Part shown: piece after piece, positions 7,437-14,802 of the stretch | Position numbering within the stretch: the first letter of the stretch is position 1 | Layout: each line of letters opens with the position of its first letter | Assembly (NCBI RefSeq): GCF_030020805.1 | Contig: NZ_CP125098.1 | Span: 2,026,001 to 2,090,000 of the forward strand | Length of the DNA stretch: 64,000 bases | Direction: 5' to 3' | From: Paenibacillus sp. RC67 | Lineage (GTDB): Bacteria; Bacillota; Bacilli; Paenibacillales; NBRC-103111 | Made by a program: the position numbers and the translations under genes | The notes under the pieces: model-generated | Told to the model about the DNA's origin: nothing | The model's input: only the letters and a program-made list of their open reading frames with translations | Database searches by the model: none

Positions 7437-8207
7437 CTAATGGCTCAAATGGTCGCGCAAGCTTTGCGGTTCCATTTTCACAAATTCTTTTTTGTCGATA
7501 ATATCTAAATAGCTCATTTGGTTGCCTGGGTAGTTTTTCATTTTCCAGCCGAGCATATTTTTATTGCCCCCGTACAATGGATCGGAATAGACGCCTTCCA
7601 TGGTGAAATTCGTTAACAATTTAAAGAAGACGGGTCCTGTAGAGCCGTAGAGCTTAATGTCATTGCCTGCTTCCAAGGCCTTCAGTACTTCATCCTGCTC
7701 GGCTTCTCCCAAGTCCAAAAACGATTTCTGGTATTTGGTTTGGCTTAAGTTCTGGATAGCCTGCAGTCCCATGGTGAAAAGCTCATGCCGCCTAACGTTC
7801 GGAAAATTGCCTTGGGTTGCTTCTCCTGCCACAAAAGGCCCCATCATGTATTCTCTAGCGTTAATCCCCCATTGTCCGGCCAATTGGTGGTCAATAAAGT
7901 AAGCAACACCCAATTCCTTGGCGCCAGGGCCTAAATCATCTTTTGGATAGATCCGCTCGGTTGCCGCCTCAGTCAAACGAAACTGCTCCTGGGAAAAAAA
8001 CATCAACGCTTGATTGTAATCTGCGGCTGCGCCTGGCTGTGCTGTTTCGGGCTGTTTGGCCGGTTCCGTTGTTTTTGGACCAAGACCTCGACCTATGACG
8101 CCACCAACAACACCACCAACGACAACCCCGCCAATGGCTGCACCAGAATATTTCAGAAACTTACGCCTTGAGTCACTTTGCGGCTGATTCGGTCTGTTGT
8201 CCGGCAA
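7437..8207 (-). CDS. Gluconate 2-dehydrogenase subunit 3-family protein with Tat signal
   Basis: The 256-residue product starts at TTG 8207 with GAAGGAGGG properly spaced upstream. The N-terminus has a twin-arginine motif SRRKFLKYSG (residues about 13-22), then a long Gly/Val/Ala hydrophobic stretch (GAAIGGVVVGGVVGGVIG) that may be cleaved or act as an anchor. A Pro/Thr linker follows, and then a helical domain typical of the subunit 3 (gamma) family, including ATERIYPKDDLGPGA, FIDHQLAGQWG and DPLYGGNKNMLGWK. Subunit 3 chaperones or carries the flavoprotein subunit across the membrane. It is the first gene of a five-gene minus-strand run (subunit 3, GMC, tatC, tatA, cytochrome c). Confidence 0.88.
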   Translation of the reverse strand: MPDNRPNQPQSDSRRKFLKYSGAAIGGVVVGGVVGGVIGRGLGPKTTEPAKQPETAQPGAAADYNQALMFFSQEQFRLTEAATERIYPKDDLGPGAKELGVAYFIDHQLAGQWGINAREYMMGPFVAGEATQGNFPNVRRHELFTMGLQAIQNLSQTKYQKSFLDLGEAEQDEVLKALEAGNDIKLYGSTGPVFFKLLTNFTMEGVYSDPLYGGNKNMLGWKMKNYPGNQMSYLDIIDKKEFVKMEPQSLRDHLSH

Positions 8208-8363
8208 AGTAAGAACCCTCCTTCAGTCTTCAATGTTTGAATATGGGTAAATTACCTGTAATGCCGTTAGTTTCTCTGGAATTTTCCTTTTTATGCGAAT
8301 AAGCCAAAAATTTATTCAACATAAGAAAAACTTTATCAATCCACCTATGCGGTAAAAAAGCAA

Positions 8364-8393
8364 TTGCCACTGTGCAATAACTCATGGTAATAT
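8364..8393 (+). promoter_or_regulatory. Promoter of the riboswitch/ABC exporter operon
   Basis: TTGCCA (8364-8369), an 18-bp spacer and TAATAT (8388-8393), with TGG making an extended -10. It is placed 20-odd bases upstream of the structured leader. Confidence 0.55.
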
Positions 8394-8409
8394 ATAACAA
8401 TTAAGTGGG

Positions 8410-8500
8410 AGGGCTTCTAGGGATCCGACGGCAAGCTGCCGGTTCGAACCAAGCGAAGCCGAGCGCGCGCATAGCTGCGTTACACCGTAGGGATAAAAGA
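8410..8500 (+). ncRNA. Candidate ykkC-class riboswitch aptamer
   Basis: The leader contains elements of the ykkC superfamily (guanidine-I, ppGpp, PRPP and related classes). CTAGGGATCCG (8418-8428) is followed by a GC hairpin and GGTTCGAACC (8441-8450), then after a variable stem ACACCGTAGGGATAAAAG (8482-8499). The CTAGGG-TCCG and ACAC-G-AGGGATAAAAG blocks match the family as I remember it. Two guanidine-I hallmarks, GGTCCGAGAG and GCCCGGGAGA, are absent, so the subtype and ligand are open; ACACCG is more like the type-2 subclasses. A terminator begins at the 3' edge, and an ABC-2 exporter operon follows. Covariance-model scoring would settle the class. Confidence 0.6.
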
Positions 8501-8537
8501 CCTCGTGCAAATTCCGCCTTACCAGGCGAAATTGTGC
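8499..8537 (+). terminator. Terminator forming the expression platform of the leader
   Basis: GACCTCGTGCAAATT with an inner CGCC/GGCG stem pairs to AATTGTGCGAGGTC followed by TTTT. It starts at the end of the conserved GGGATAAAAG block, as expected for a ligand-controlled terminator. The rest of 8208-8578 carries only the promoters for the two divergent operons. Confidence 0.75.
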
Positions 8538-8578
8538 GAGGTCTTTTCTGCTTTAACAGAAGAAAGGAGCATTAGGAG

Positions 8579-9595
8579 ATGAAAGCAATACAAGTGGCTG
8601 GTTTATCCAAATCGTTCGCCATCAAGCAAAAGGAAAAAGGGCTTGGCGGTAGTATTCGATCGCTAATCAAGCCGAGATTTAGTGAGAAAGCGGCGGTTTA
8701 CGGTATTGATTTGACGGTGGAGGAAGGGGAGACACTAGCTTTCCTGGGTCCGAATGGAGCGGGCAAATCGACTACGATTAAGATGCTGACCGGTATTTTG
8801 CATCCATCCGGCGGAACAGCTGAAGTACTGGGTCTATGTCCCTGGAGAGAACGAAGCAGATTGGCCTATCATATCGGTTCCGTCTTCGGTCAGAAGTCGC
8901 AGCTATGGTATCATCTCCCGCCTATAGATTCCTTCGAGCTGATGAGCCGGATCTATGAACTGAAGAGAGCGGACTATAAGAACCGACGGGACGATCTAGT
9001 TCGCCGATTTGAGCTGGAACCGTATTTGCATACTCCGGTGCGCAAGCTGTCCCTCGGAGAGCGTATGCGCTGTGAAATCGCGGCAGCGATGCTGCATCGA
9101 CCGAAGATCGTCTTTCTAGACGAACCGACTATTGGACTGGATGTTATTGTGAAGCAGAAGATTAGAGAGCTTATTTTGGAGATGAATCGGGAGGAAGGCA
9201 CGACCATTTTTTTAACTTCCCATGATGCAGGAGATATCGAGCAGCTATGCAAGCGTGCCATCGTAATTAACCATGGTCAGGTCATATTGGACGATAACGT
9301 GGATCGGATGAAAAGGGAGCTTCTGACGGAGAAAACGATTCACTTGAAGCTGCAGGAAGCAGGAATTCCATTTGCCTTTCCAGGTGTAGAACTGCTCAGT
9401 CAGGGAGCTTTGGAAATCAAGCTATCTGTAGATACAATGGCGGCAAGCATGGAGCAGGTGCTTTCCCATATCGTTGCCAAATACCGAGTAGTCGATGTGA
9501 CGATTGAAGATCCGCCAATGGAACAAATTATTACTCATATATACGCTCGTGAAAGCGGATATGGAAGGAACGCGGATGGAGGGGAAGCTGGATGA
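8579..9595 (+). CDS. ABC-2-type exporter ATP-binding protein
   Basis: The 338-residue ATPase has Walker A GPNGAGKST near residues 58-66, a Q-loop region (FGQKSQLWYHL), the signature LSLGERMRCE (variant of LSGGQ) near 159, Walker B IVFLDEPT with D-loop GLD, and the switch His in FLTSHD. The C-terminal about 110 residues are the extension usual in drug/lipid exporter ATPases of the NatA/YadG/daunorubicin-resistance branch. The stop overlaps the start of the next permease by 4 bp. It is the first gene after the ykkC-class leader and terminator, so its transcription is probably ligand-gated. The exported substrate is unknown. Confidence 0.85.
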   Translation: MKAIQVAGLSKSFAIKQKEKGLGGSIRSLIKPRFSEKAAVYGIDLTVEEGETLAFLGPNGAGKSTTIKMLTGILHPSGGTAEVLGLCPWRERSRLAYHIGSVFGQKSQLWYHLPPIDSFELMSRIYELKRADYKNRRDDLVRRFELEPYLHTPVRKLSLGERMRCEIAAAMLHRPKIVFLDEPTIGLDVIVKQKIRELILEMNREEGTTIFLTSHDAGDIEQLCKRAIVINHGQVILDDNVDRMKRELLTEKTIHLKLQEAGIPFAFPGVELLSQGALEIKLSVDTMAASMEQVLSHIVAKYRVVDVTIEDPPMEQIITHIYARESGYGRNADGGEAG

Positions 9596-10470
9596 GTGAA
9601 GATCGACTCAACCTGAGCGAGCTTGTGCATTCAAATCGTGAGAGAACCGCCGTGCTATCCCCTCTATCAACCGTGCTCGGCAAGCTAATAAAATATGGTG
9701 CAATAGGACGTGTAACGCTCCGCAATCATTTTGCTTATGTATATGATTTTCTCATTCGCTCCATCTTCCTCATTATTATTATGTACATCTTCGTGCAGCT
9801 ATGGAGAGTGACTTATCAGGGAGAGGGGAGCAGCCTGATCGAGGGCTACAGCTACCAGCAAATTATTTGGTACATCTTGTTCGCAGAGGCGCTGACAACG
9901 GCTTTTCCAAGCTTGGCTACTCGTATTGAGGAGGAAGTTAAGAATGGGGATGTGGGGTATAAGCTGACGCGTCCGTTAAGCTACATCGGGTACCATTACG
10001 TCGGGTATATAAGTGAGGTGGCCATACGATTGTTCGTCAACCTGTGCGTAGGAGGCTTGCTTGGGTTCGTCTTATTCGGATGGCCATCCTTCGGCTGGGG
10101 ATTGTTGGGGTTCATCCTGATGTCGGTTGGAGCCATTACCATTAACTTTTTACTCAATATGGCGCTTGCGTTGTGCGCTTTCTGGGTTGAGGAGACGCGG
10201 GGATTGGAGTTCGTTTACCATAAGCTCCTATTCACTATAGGGGGGATGCTAATGCCTCTCGAGCTGTTTCCGCAAGCACTGCAGAGCGTCTGTCGCTGGC
10301 TGCCGTTCCAGACCGTGTTGTATTTCCCGGCAAGGACTGCTGTTCGTTGGGCGGACACCTCAATATTGCCAATGCTTATGATACAAGGTGTATGGATTGT
10401 GCTGCTTGGTGTGGGAGTTGCTCTTATATATCGTCACGGTGTTCGCAAGGTCAATGTAAATGGAGGATAG
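9592..10470 (+). CDS. ABC-2-type exporter permease, subunit 1
   Basis: The 292-residue membrane protein has about six hydrophobic segments and a polar N-terminal extension of about 40 residues. Its pattern (FLIRSIFLIIIMYIF, YILFAEALTTAFP, GDVGYKLTRPLSY) fits ABC-2 permeases that act with NatA/YadG-type ATPases. The motif K-TRP-S-Y, with its mirror SQPKPV in the next gene, is typical of paired permeases of this branch. It is translationally coupled to the ATPase (ATGA overlap). The second permease starts 20 bp after its stop, so the two likely form a heterodimer. Confidence 0.8.
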   Translation: MSEDRLNLSELVHSNRERTAVLSPLSTVLGKLIKYGAIGRVTLRNHFAYVYDFLIRSIFLIIIMYIFVQLWRVTYQGEGSSLIEGYSYQQIIWYILFAEALTTAFPSLATRIEEEVKNGDVGYKLTRPLSYIGYHYVGYISEVAIRLFVNLCVGGLLGFVLFGWPSFGWGLLGFILMSVGAITINFLLNMALALCAFWVEETRGLEFVYHKLLFTIGGMLMPLELFPQALQSVCRWLPFQTVLYFPARTAVRWADTSILPMLMIQGVWIVLLGVGVALIYRHGVRKVNVNGG

Positions 10471-10490
10471 AAAGGAGGAAACGGAACGCA

Positions 10491-11288
10491 ATGATCAACA
10501 AGATGAAAGGAATCGTTTTATTTGTGTGGAGCTGCTGGAAGCTGAACTTGGCAGGAGCGATGGAGTTTCGCTTAAGCTTTCTGCTGACGGCTGGCATGAT
10601 GATGGTAAATAACGCTGTCTGGATTTTGTTCTGGGGTATATACTTCCAACGGTTTCAAGTCGTCAACGGCTGGACGCTGCAGGACGTGATGATGATGTGG
10701 GCAGTGAGCTCTGGAGGATTCGGCTTGTCGGCTGTTTTGTTCGGGAATGCCTATCGTATCGCATCTCTGGTAGCTGCAGGGCAGCTGGATATTTATTTAT
10801 CACAGCCCAAACCGGTGCTGCTGCATATTTTGATCAGTCGAATGTCGATATCGGCTATAGGAGATGTGCTTTTTGCACTTTTGATCTATGCTTTTTTTGG
10901 TGATTTGTCTCTGCTCGGAATCGGCAAATTTGTTTTAGCGCTGCTTGTGGCGATGTTGATATTTATGTTTTTCGTCGTTAGTATCCAATCTCTTGCTTTC
11001 TTTATCGGCAATGCTGAGGGGATAGGCCAACAGGCGTTTAACGGCTTGCTTGCCTTTTCCACCTACCCTACAGGCATTTTCAGTGGTGCGGGCAAGCTGA
11101 TCTTATTTACGGTCATACCAGCGGGCTTTATCAGCTACATGCCGATTGGACTGCTTCGTTCGATAGAGCCGGTGTTTCTGGCACAAGCGCTGGGCATCGC
11201 ATTCATTTTGACCATTGGGGGCTCGGCATTTTTTTATTATGGGTTAAAACGATACAGCTCCGGAAATATGATGGGTATGAGGATGTAG
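10491..11288 (+). CDS. ABC-2-type exporter permease, subunit 2
   Basis: ATG 10491 is the start, with AAAGGAGG about 11 bases upstream. The frame is open further upstream, but that part is an overprint of the previous permease gene. The 265-residue product has about six membrane segments and the loop GQLDIYLSQPKPVLLHIL, matching the first permease's equivalent loop. It belongs to the ABC-2 family paired with a single ATPase. A VanW-domain gene follows 14 bp after the stop and is almost certainly in the same transcript. Confidence 0.8.
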   Translation: MINKMKGIVLFVWSCWKLNLAGAMEFRLSFLLTAGMMMVNNAVWILFWGIYFQRFQVVNGWTLQDVMMMWAVSSGGFGLSAVLFGNAYRIASLVAAGQLDIYLSQPKPVLLHILISRMSISAIGDVLFALLIYAFFGDLSLLGIGKFVLALLVAMLIFMFFVVSIQSLAFFIGNAEGIGQQAFNGLLAFSTYPTGIFSGAGKLILFTVIPAGFISYMPIGLLRSIEPVFLAQALGIAFILTIGGSAFFYYGLKRYSSGNMMGMRM

Positions 11289-11308
11289 TTTGTTAGGAGG
11301 AGATGTCG

Positions 11309-12133
11309 TTGTCGATACCAGGAACCATTCCGAAACCTAAAGACCGGTCGCGTTGGCGAACATGGCTTGGGATTGCTTATTTTCGAATGCGCCGCCGATT
11401 GGAGTGGATGCTCAGCAGCACACGGTATGCAACAGCCCAAAGCGTTGTAGAGCTGCCATACGTCCTATTCACTCACCGTACCCCATTGCTTCGTCAACTG
11501 AAGGATGTGGATATGAGGCTGCAGCACAACAAGGTTGTCAATTTGAGAATCGCCGGAGAACAATTGAACGGAATCGTGCTGAAGCCGGGAGAAACATTTT
11601 CTTATTGGAAAGTCATTGGGAAGCCAACGAGGCGAAAGGGCTATTTGGATGGAATGATCCTTCATAAAGGGAGGGTAACCACAGGAGTAGGAGGCGGGCT
11701 GTGCCAGCTATCAAACCTGATCTACTGGCTTGCTTTGCATACTCCGCTGCAAGTCACAGAGCGTTATCGGCATGGTTATGATGTATTTCCAGATGCAGGT
11801 AGAACACAGCCGTTTGGTACAGGGGCTACATGCTTTTATAATTATTTGGATTTGCAGCTGTATAATCCAACGGAAGAGGTTTATCAGCTGCGCATTTATT
11901 TGACGGAGGATGAGCTTGTCGGAGAATGGAGATCGGATCAGCCTGGACGCTACCAGTATGAAATTGTAGAAAAAAAGCACTGGTTTACGCAGGAGCTATG
12001 GGGCGGATATGTGCGTCATAACATCATTTTTCGACATCAGTATAATGCGGAAGGCGAGTGGATAGGCGAGGAAGAGGTTGCTGAGAACCATGCGCTGATG
12101 ATGTATGAGCCTTGTCTGCCGTCTGGCAGCTGA
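11309..12133 (+). CDS. VanW-family protein
   Basis: The product (about 274 residues) carries the VanW domain: LKPGETFSYWKVIGKPT, GYLDGMILHKGRVTTGVGGGLCQLSNLIYW (residues about 115-145), HGYDVFPDAGRTQPFGTGATCFYNY and a C-terminal beta-rich part. VanW occurs as an accessory gene in vanB vancomycin-resistance clusters and widely in Firmicutes; its biochemical role is not established. TTG 11309 is favoured as the start because AGGAGG ends 8 bases before it; ATG 11303 is only 2 bases from the RBS. No signal peptide is evident. Its position makes it the fourth gene of the riboswitch-controlled exporter operon, an unusual partner. No van ligase genes are present. Confidence 0.85.
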   Translation: MSIPGTIPKPKDRSRWRTWLGIAYFRMRRRLEWMLSSTRYATAQSVVELPYVLFTHRTPLLRQLKDVDMRLQHNKVVNLRIAGEQLNGIVLKPGETFSYWKVIGKPTRRKGYLDGMILHKGRVTTGVGGGLCQLSNLIYWLALHTPLQVTERYRHGYDVFPDAGRTQPFGTGATCFYNYLDLQLYNPTEEVYQLRIYLTEDELVGEWRSDQPGRYQYEIVEKKHWFTQELWGGYVRHNIIFRHQYNAEGEWIGEEEVAENHALMMYEPCLPSGS

Positions 12134-12262
12134 GCACTCAGCCCTATTTTCAATCCTGTTTTCAAAAAGAGTATACTTATTTGGTGAAATTAGGTATAAT
12201 GAAAGGGAAAATAGACCTATGGCATTTTACGTGATTTTGTCGTAAAGGGGACCTTTAATAAA

Positions 12263-12722
12263 ATGAAGGCAGAATATATTAATCCTTTTTTTGGAGTCTG
12301 CAAGGATTGTCATCGAACAAGTTGCCAATATCCGCCCTTCAACCGGGAATCTTGGGATAAAAGACGTAAAGTTCGTAGAGAACTACATATGGATTCAAAT
12401 AGGGATGACCGGACAAATGCAAGGTGATATCGTGTTCGGACTGCATGAAGCGGTCGCTTTGAAAATGGTCTCAGCCATGATGGGCGGCTTTAATGTGACG
12501 GAAATGGATGAAATGAGCCGGAGTGCGATCTCGGAGCTTGGCAATATGATCAGTGGGAACGCCAGCACCATGCTGTTTAATCAAGGAGTTAAAGTCGATA
12601 TTACTCCGCCTAAGCTGATGCATTCAGCCAATTCTGCTGGATTTTTGCCGAAGAAGGCGTTAACGATACCTCTAATCATGGATGGAATTGGTGAGCTGGA
12701 TATCCAGGTTTTGATCGTATAA
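12263..12722 (+). CDS. cheX: CheX-family CheY-P phosphatase, with apparent +1 frameshift at codon 9-10
   Basis: The natural start is ATG 12263 (AAAGGGG about 11 bases upstream), reading MKAEYINPF. A run of seven T (12286-12292) puts this out of frame with LESARIVIEQV, which continues to the stop. With six T the protein would be one 152-residue CheX. The TTG at 12291 has no RBS, so it is not a credible start. CheX-family features are the helix SAISELGNMISGNAS, carrying the E-x-x-N phosphatase signature, and the two-sheet fold. CheX dephosphorylates CheY-P in chemotaxis or related signalling. No other che gene is adjacent. The indel may be a base-calling error or transcriptional slippage. Confidence 0.75.
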
Positions 12723-12741
12723 TTAAAATGGATTACAATAC

Positions 12742-12780
12742 AAAGTGGAAGCACCCTCTGGGATGCAATCCACTTTTTTT
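12742..12780 (+). terminator. Terminator after cheX
   Basis: AAAGTGGA (12742-12749) pairs with TCCACTTT (12769-12776), followed by T residues. Confidence 0.7.
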
Positions 12781-12859
12781 AATTGAACAATAGAGAGCGC
12801 ATCGGTCTTTGAATGATAGATCCACGCCCGTCTAATTGAAGTATGGGAGGAAAAAGCAT

Positions 12860-13633
12860 ATGTTTTTTGGAAAAGTTGCTGTTATTACGGGAGCTTCAAG
12901 CGGTATTGGCGCTATTATGGTGCAAAAGCTCGCGGAGAAAGGGGTTACTCCGGTGCTCATGGCTCGGTCCGTAGAAAAGCTGGAGCAAGTCGCGGCTTCC
13001 TTGAAAGTGCCCTGCGGAGTATTTCAACTCGATGTGACCTCAACGGAGCAGGTTAACGAGACAATCCAGGAAGTCATCAAACAATATGGCAGAATCGATA
13101 TATTAATTAATAATGCAGGATACGGGGTATTTGAGAAATTTGTTGATGCTCCGATAGAAGAATTCGAAAGCATGATGGACGTCAATTATATGGGGACGGT
13201 TCGCTGTACGAAGGCTGTACTGCCTTACATGCTGAAAGCGAGCAGCGGGCATATTGTTAATATTGCTTCTATGGCCGGCAAGATCGGTTCGGCGAAATCA
13301 TCCGGTTACTCGGCAACCAAGCATGCAGTGCTTGGATTTACGAACTGCTTGCGGCAGGAGCTGGTTGATACAGGAGTCTATGTAACGGCAATGAACCCAG
13401 GCCCGATAGATACCCCATTCTTCGATAGAGCTGATCCGACAGGGAATTATGTAAAAAATGTAAAGTGGTTCATGCTGAAGCCGGAACAAGTGGCCAACAA
13501 AGTGGTTCGCGCTATTGAAAAGCAAATTCCGGAGATCGACATGCCATTTATGGCTGGAATGGGCGTTAAGCTGTTTCAGTTGTTCCCTCGAGCATTCGAT
13601 AAAGTAGCCTACAAGATGCTTAATAAGAAGTAG
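12860..13633 (+). CDS. Short-chain dehydrogenase/reductase
   Basis: Start ATG 12860 has GGGAGG 9 bases upstream; the product has 257 residues. Classical SDR marks are all present: cofactor motif TGASSGIG (residues about 11-18), NNAG near 86-89, catalytic Ser in NIASMAG, and YSATK as the Tyr/Lys pair. After the active site comes MNPGPIDTPFF. The DxD-type residue after beta-2 is replaced by ARS, suggesting NADP(H) preference. The C-terminal LFPRAFDKVAYKMLNKK resembles the YqjQ/DltE-like group of Bacillus SDRs. The substrate is unknown. It is a single-gene unit closed by a shared terminator. Confidence 0.85.
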   Translation: MFFGKVAVITGASSGIGAIMVQKLAEKGVTPVLMARSVEKLEQVAASLKVPCGVFQLDVTSTEQVNETIQEVIKQYGRIDILINNAGYGVFEKFVDAPIEEFESMMDVNYMGTVRCTKAVLPYMLKASSGHIVNIASMAGKIGSAKSSGYSATKHAVLGFTNCLRQELVDTGVYVTAMNPGPIDTPFFDRADPTGNYVKNVKWFMLKPEQVANKVVRAIEKQIPEIDMPFMAGMGVKLFQLFPRAFDKVAYKMLNKK

Positions 13634-13675
13634 GGTGTCTGTGCACAATCAAGAACCTCTTCTAACGTATAAAGA

Positions 13676-13705
13676 AGCCTGAGACGTGTGTCCCAGGCTC
13701 TTTTG
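13676..13705. terminator. Bidirectional terminator between convergent genes
   Basis: AGCCTGAGAC and GTCCCAGGCT form an imperfect stem (13676-13699) with a T run on the plus side. It lies between the SDR stop and the stop of the minus-strand pentapeptide gene. Confidence 0.6.
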
Positions 13706-13709
13706 CATA

Positions 13710-14228
13710 TTAGGATTGAGACGGGCTCTCATTCAGCTTATGGTAGGCCTCGATCAGCTTCAGGACAGGGATGCCGTCTATCGTCATCCCTTCCATAGAG
13801 CAGCAGGTGATGTTCACTCCAAATAGGTTACAATCGGTTATGCTGCTACCGTGAAGATCGCAGTTCTCAAAGCGAAGCGGACGCTGCTTCTCACCCTCCT
13901 TATAGGCAGGATGGCCTTCGGGAGGCAGACCGATGTTATGAATGTAGGCTCCGCCAAGCTGTGCACCGTCAATCTCCAGGTCACTTAAGTTAGCGTCGTT
14001 AATACGTGCACCGGTCAAATTGACGTCTGTAAAACTTAGTTTTCTTAAATCACCGCATTGAAAAGAGGAATCCGGCATGGATATGTTCCGGAAGCTTACT
14101 TGTTCTCCGCGGCCGTTGATAAACTCCGATCCCGAGAAATTGGATTGGTGCAGACGAATTTGTTGGATGAGCTCGGCTTTGTCCTTGATTTCGATTTGTT
14201 CGCTTTCACGCCCGTTGAATAATGGCAT
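13710..14228 (-). CDS. Pentapeptide-repeat protein
   Basis: The 172-residue product contains tandem pentapeptides with the A(D/N)LXX pattern: SNFSG, SEFIN, SFRN, LTDVNLTGARINDANLSDL, IDGAQLGGAYI, FENCDLHGSSITDCNLFGVNI. This predicts a right-handed quadrilateral beta-helix of roughly three to four turns, interrupted by a Pro/Gly-rich charged insert near residues 95-115 (PPEGHPAYKEGEKQ). Some such proteins (Qnr, MfpA) protect gyrase; most have no known function, and this one lacks features pointing to gyrase. It is a monocistronic gene on the minus strand. Confidence 0.75.
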   Translation of the reverse strand: MPLFNGRESEQIEIKDKAELIQQIRLHQSNFSGSEFINGRGEQVSFRNISMPDSSFQCGDLRKLSFTDVNLTGARINDANLSDLEIDGAQLGGAYIHNIGLPPEGHPAYKEGEKQRPLRFENCDLHGSSITDCNLFGVNITCCSMEGMTIDGIPVLKLIEAYHKLNESPSQS

Positions 14229-14336
14229 ACGATCACCGCTTTCGTTAGAATGAATGGAGGAGTGGAATTAAGTCCACCTGCATTATAGACTCTTGAAAAG
14301 GTAGATTTCTGACAAATTACTGTTTGAAAATAAGAA

Positions 14337-14369
14337 AAAAGACAGGAAAACATAAGCTTCCGGTCTTAA
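14337..14369 (-). terminator. Terminator of the small DUF2573-like gene
   Basis: On the minus strand AAGACCGGAA pairs with TTCCTGTCTT (one mismatch), followed by T residues. It lies downstream of the 14404 stop. Confidence 0.6.
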
Positions 14370-14403
14370 CACGATGCAAGATGTTATGAGTTTTGTGTTA
14401 GTC

Positions 14404-14667
14404 TTACTCCTGCTCCGTACTTTTATTTCGTTCCTTCAATTGCAGGTTTAAGTCGCGAATTTCTTCGAATAAAGCACGAACCGCTGCTTTTCCTTCGGGG
14501 TGAGATTGGTTCCAGTGGCTTGTCAGGGCAGGCATCGATCTGTGGATATGATTGTAAATAGACCACGCCTTTATTTTTTCTACCATTTCAGGAGACGAAT
14601 CACCTGTCACAAGCTCTGCAAATTTATCGATCAATGCATCGAGATCGCTTTGAAATTGGGGATTCAT
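14404..14667 (-). CDS. Small protein, YusU/DUF2573-like
   Basis: The 87-residue product is helical and charged. It resembles, from memory, the B. subtilis YusU family (DUF2573): a FAELVTGDSSPEMVEKIKAW stretch, YNHIHRSMPALTSHWN near residues 38-53, and a C-terminal helix EEIRDLNLQLKER. No membrane segment or signal is present. The start ATG 14667 has GGTGGAG upstream on the minus strand. The function of the family is unknown. Confidence 0.5.
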   Translation of the reverse strand: MNPQFQSDLDALIDKFAELVTGDSSPEMVEKIKAWSIYNHIHRSMPALTSHWNQSHPEGKAAVRALFEEIRDLNLQLKERNKSTEQE

Positions 14668-14802
14668 AGAAGCTCCACCTTTCAGAACATAATAAAATGA
14701 CTTATCGTAACCATAGTTAGTCTAGCGTACGAAAGGATTTCTGTCAAAATAAGGGTCGTCTTCAGATAAACCATGAAAACGAGAAAGGAGTGTACAGCAG
14801 CT

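Noticed and set aside
8441..8450. GGTTCGAACC resembling a tRNA T-arm
   Set aside because: No acceptor stem, anticodon arm or CCA can be arranged around it; it fits better as part of the ykkC-class leader.
10347..10490. Upstream extension of the second ABC-2 permease
   Set aside because: It overlaps the first permease in another frame and has no RBS, while ATG 10491 has AAAGGAGG and matches the family length.
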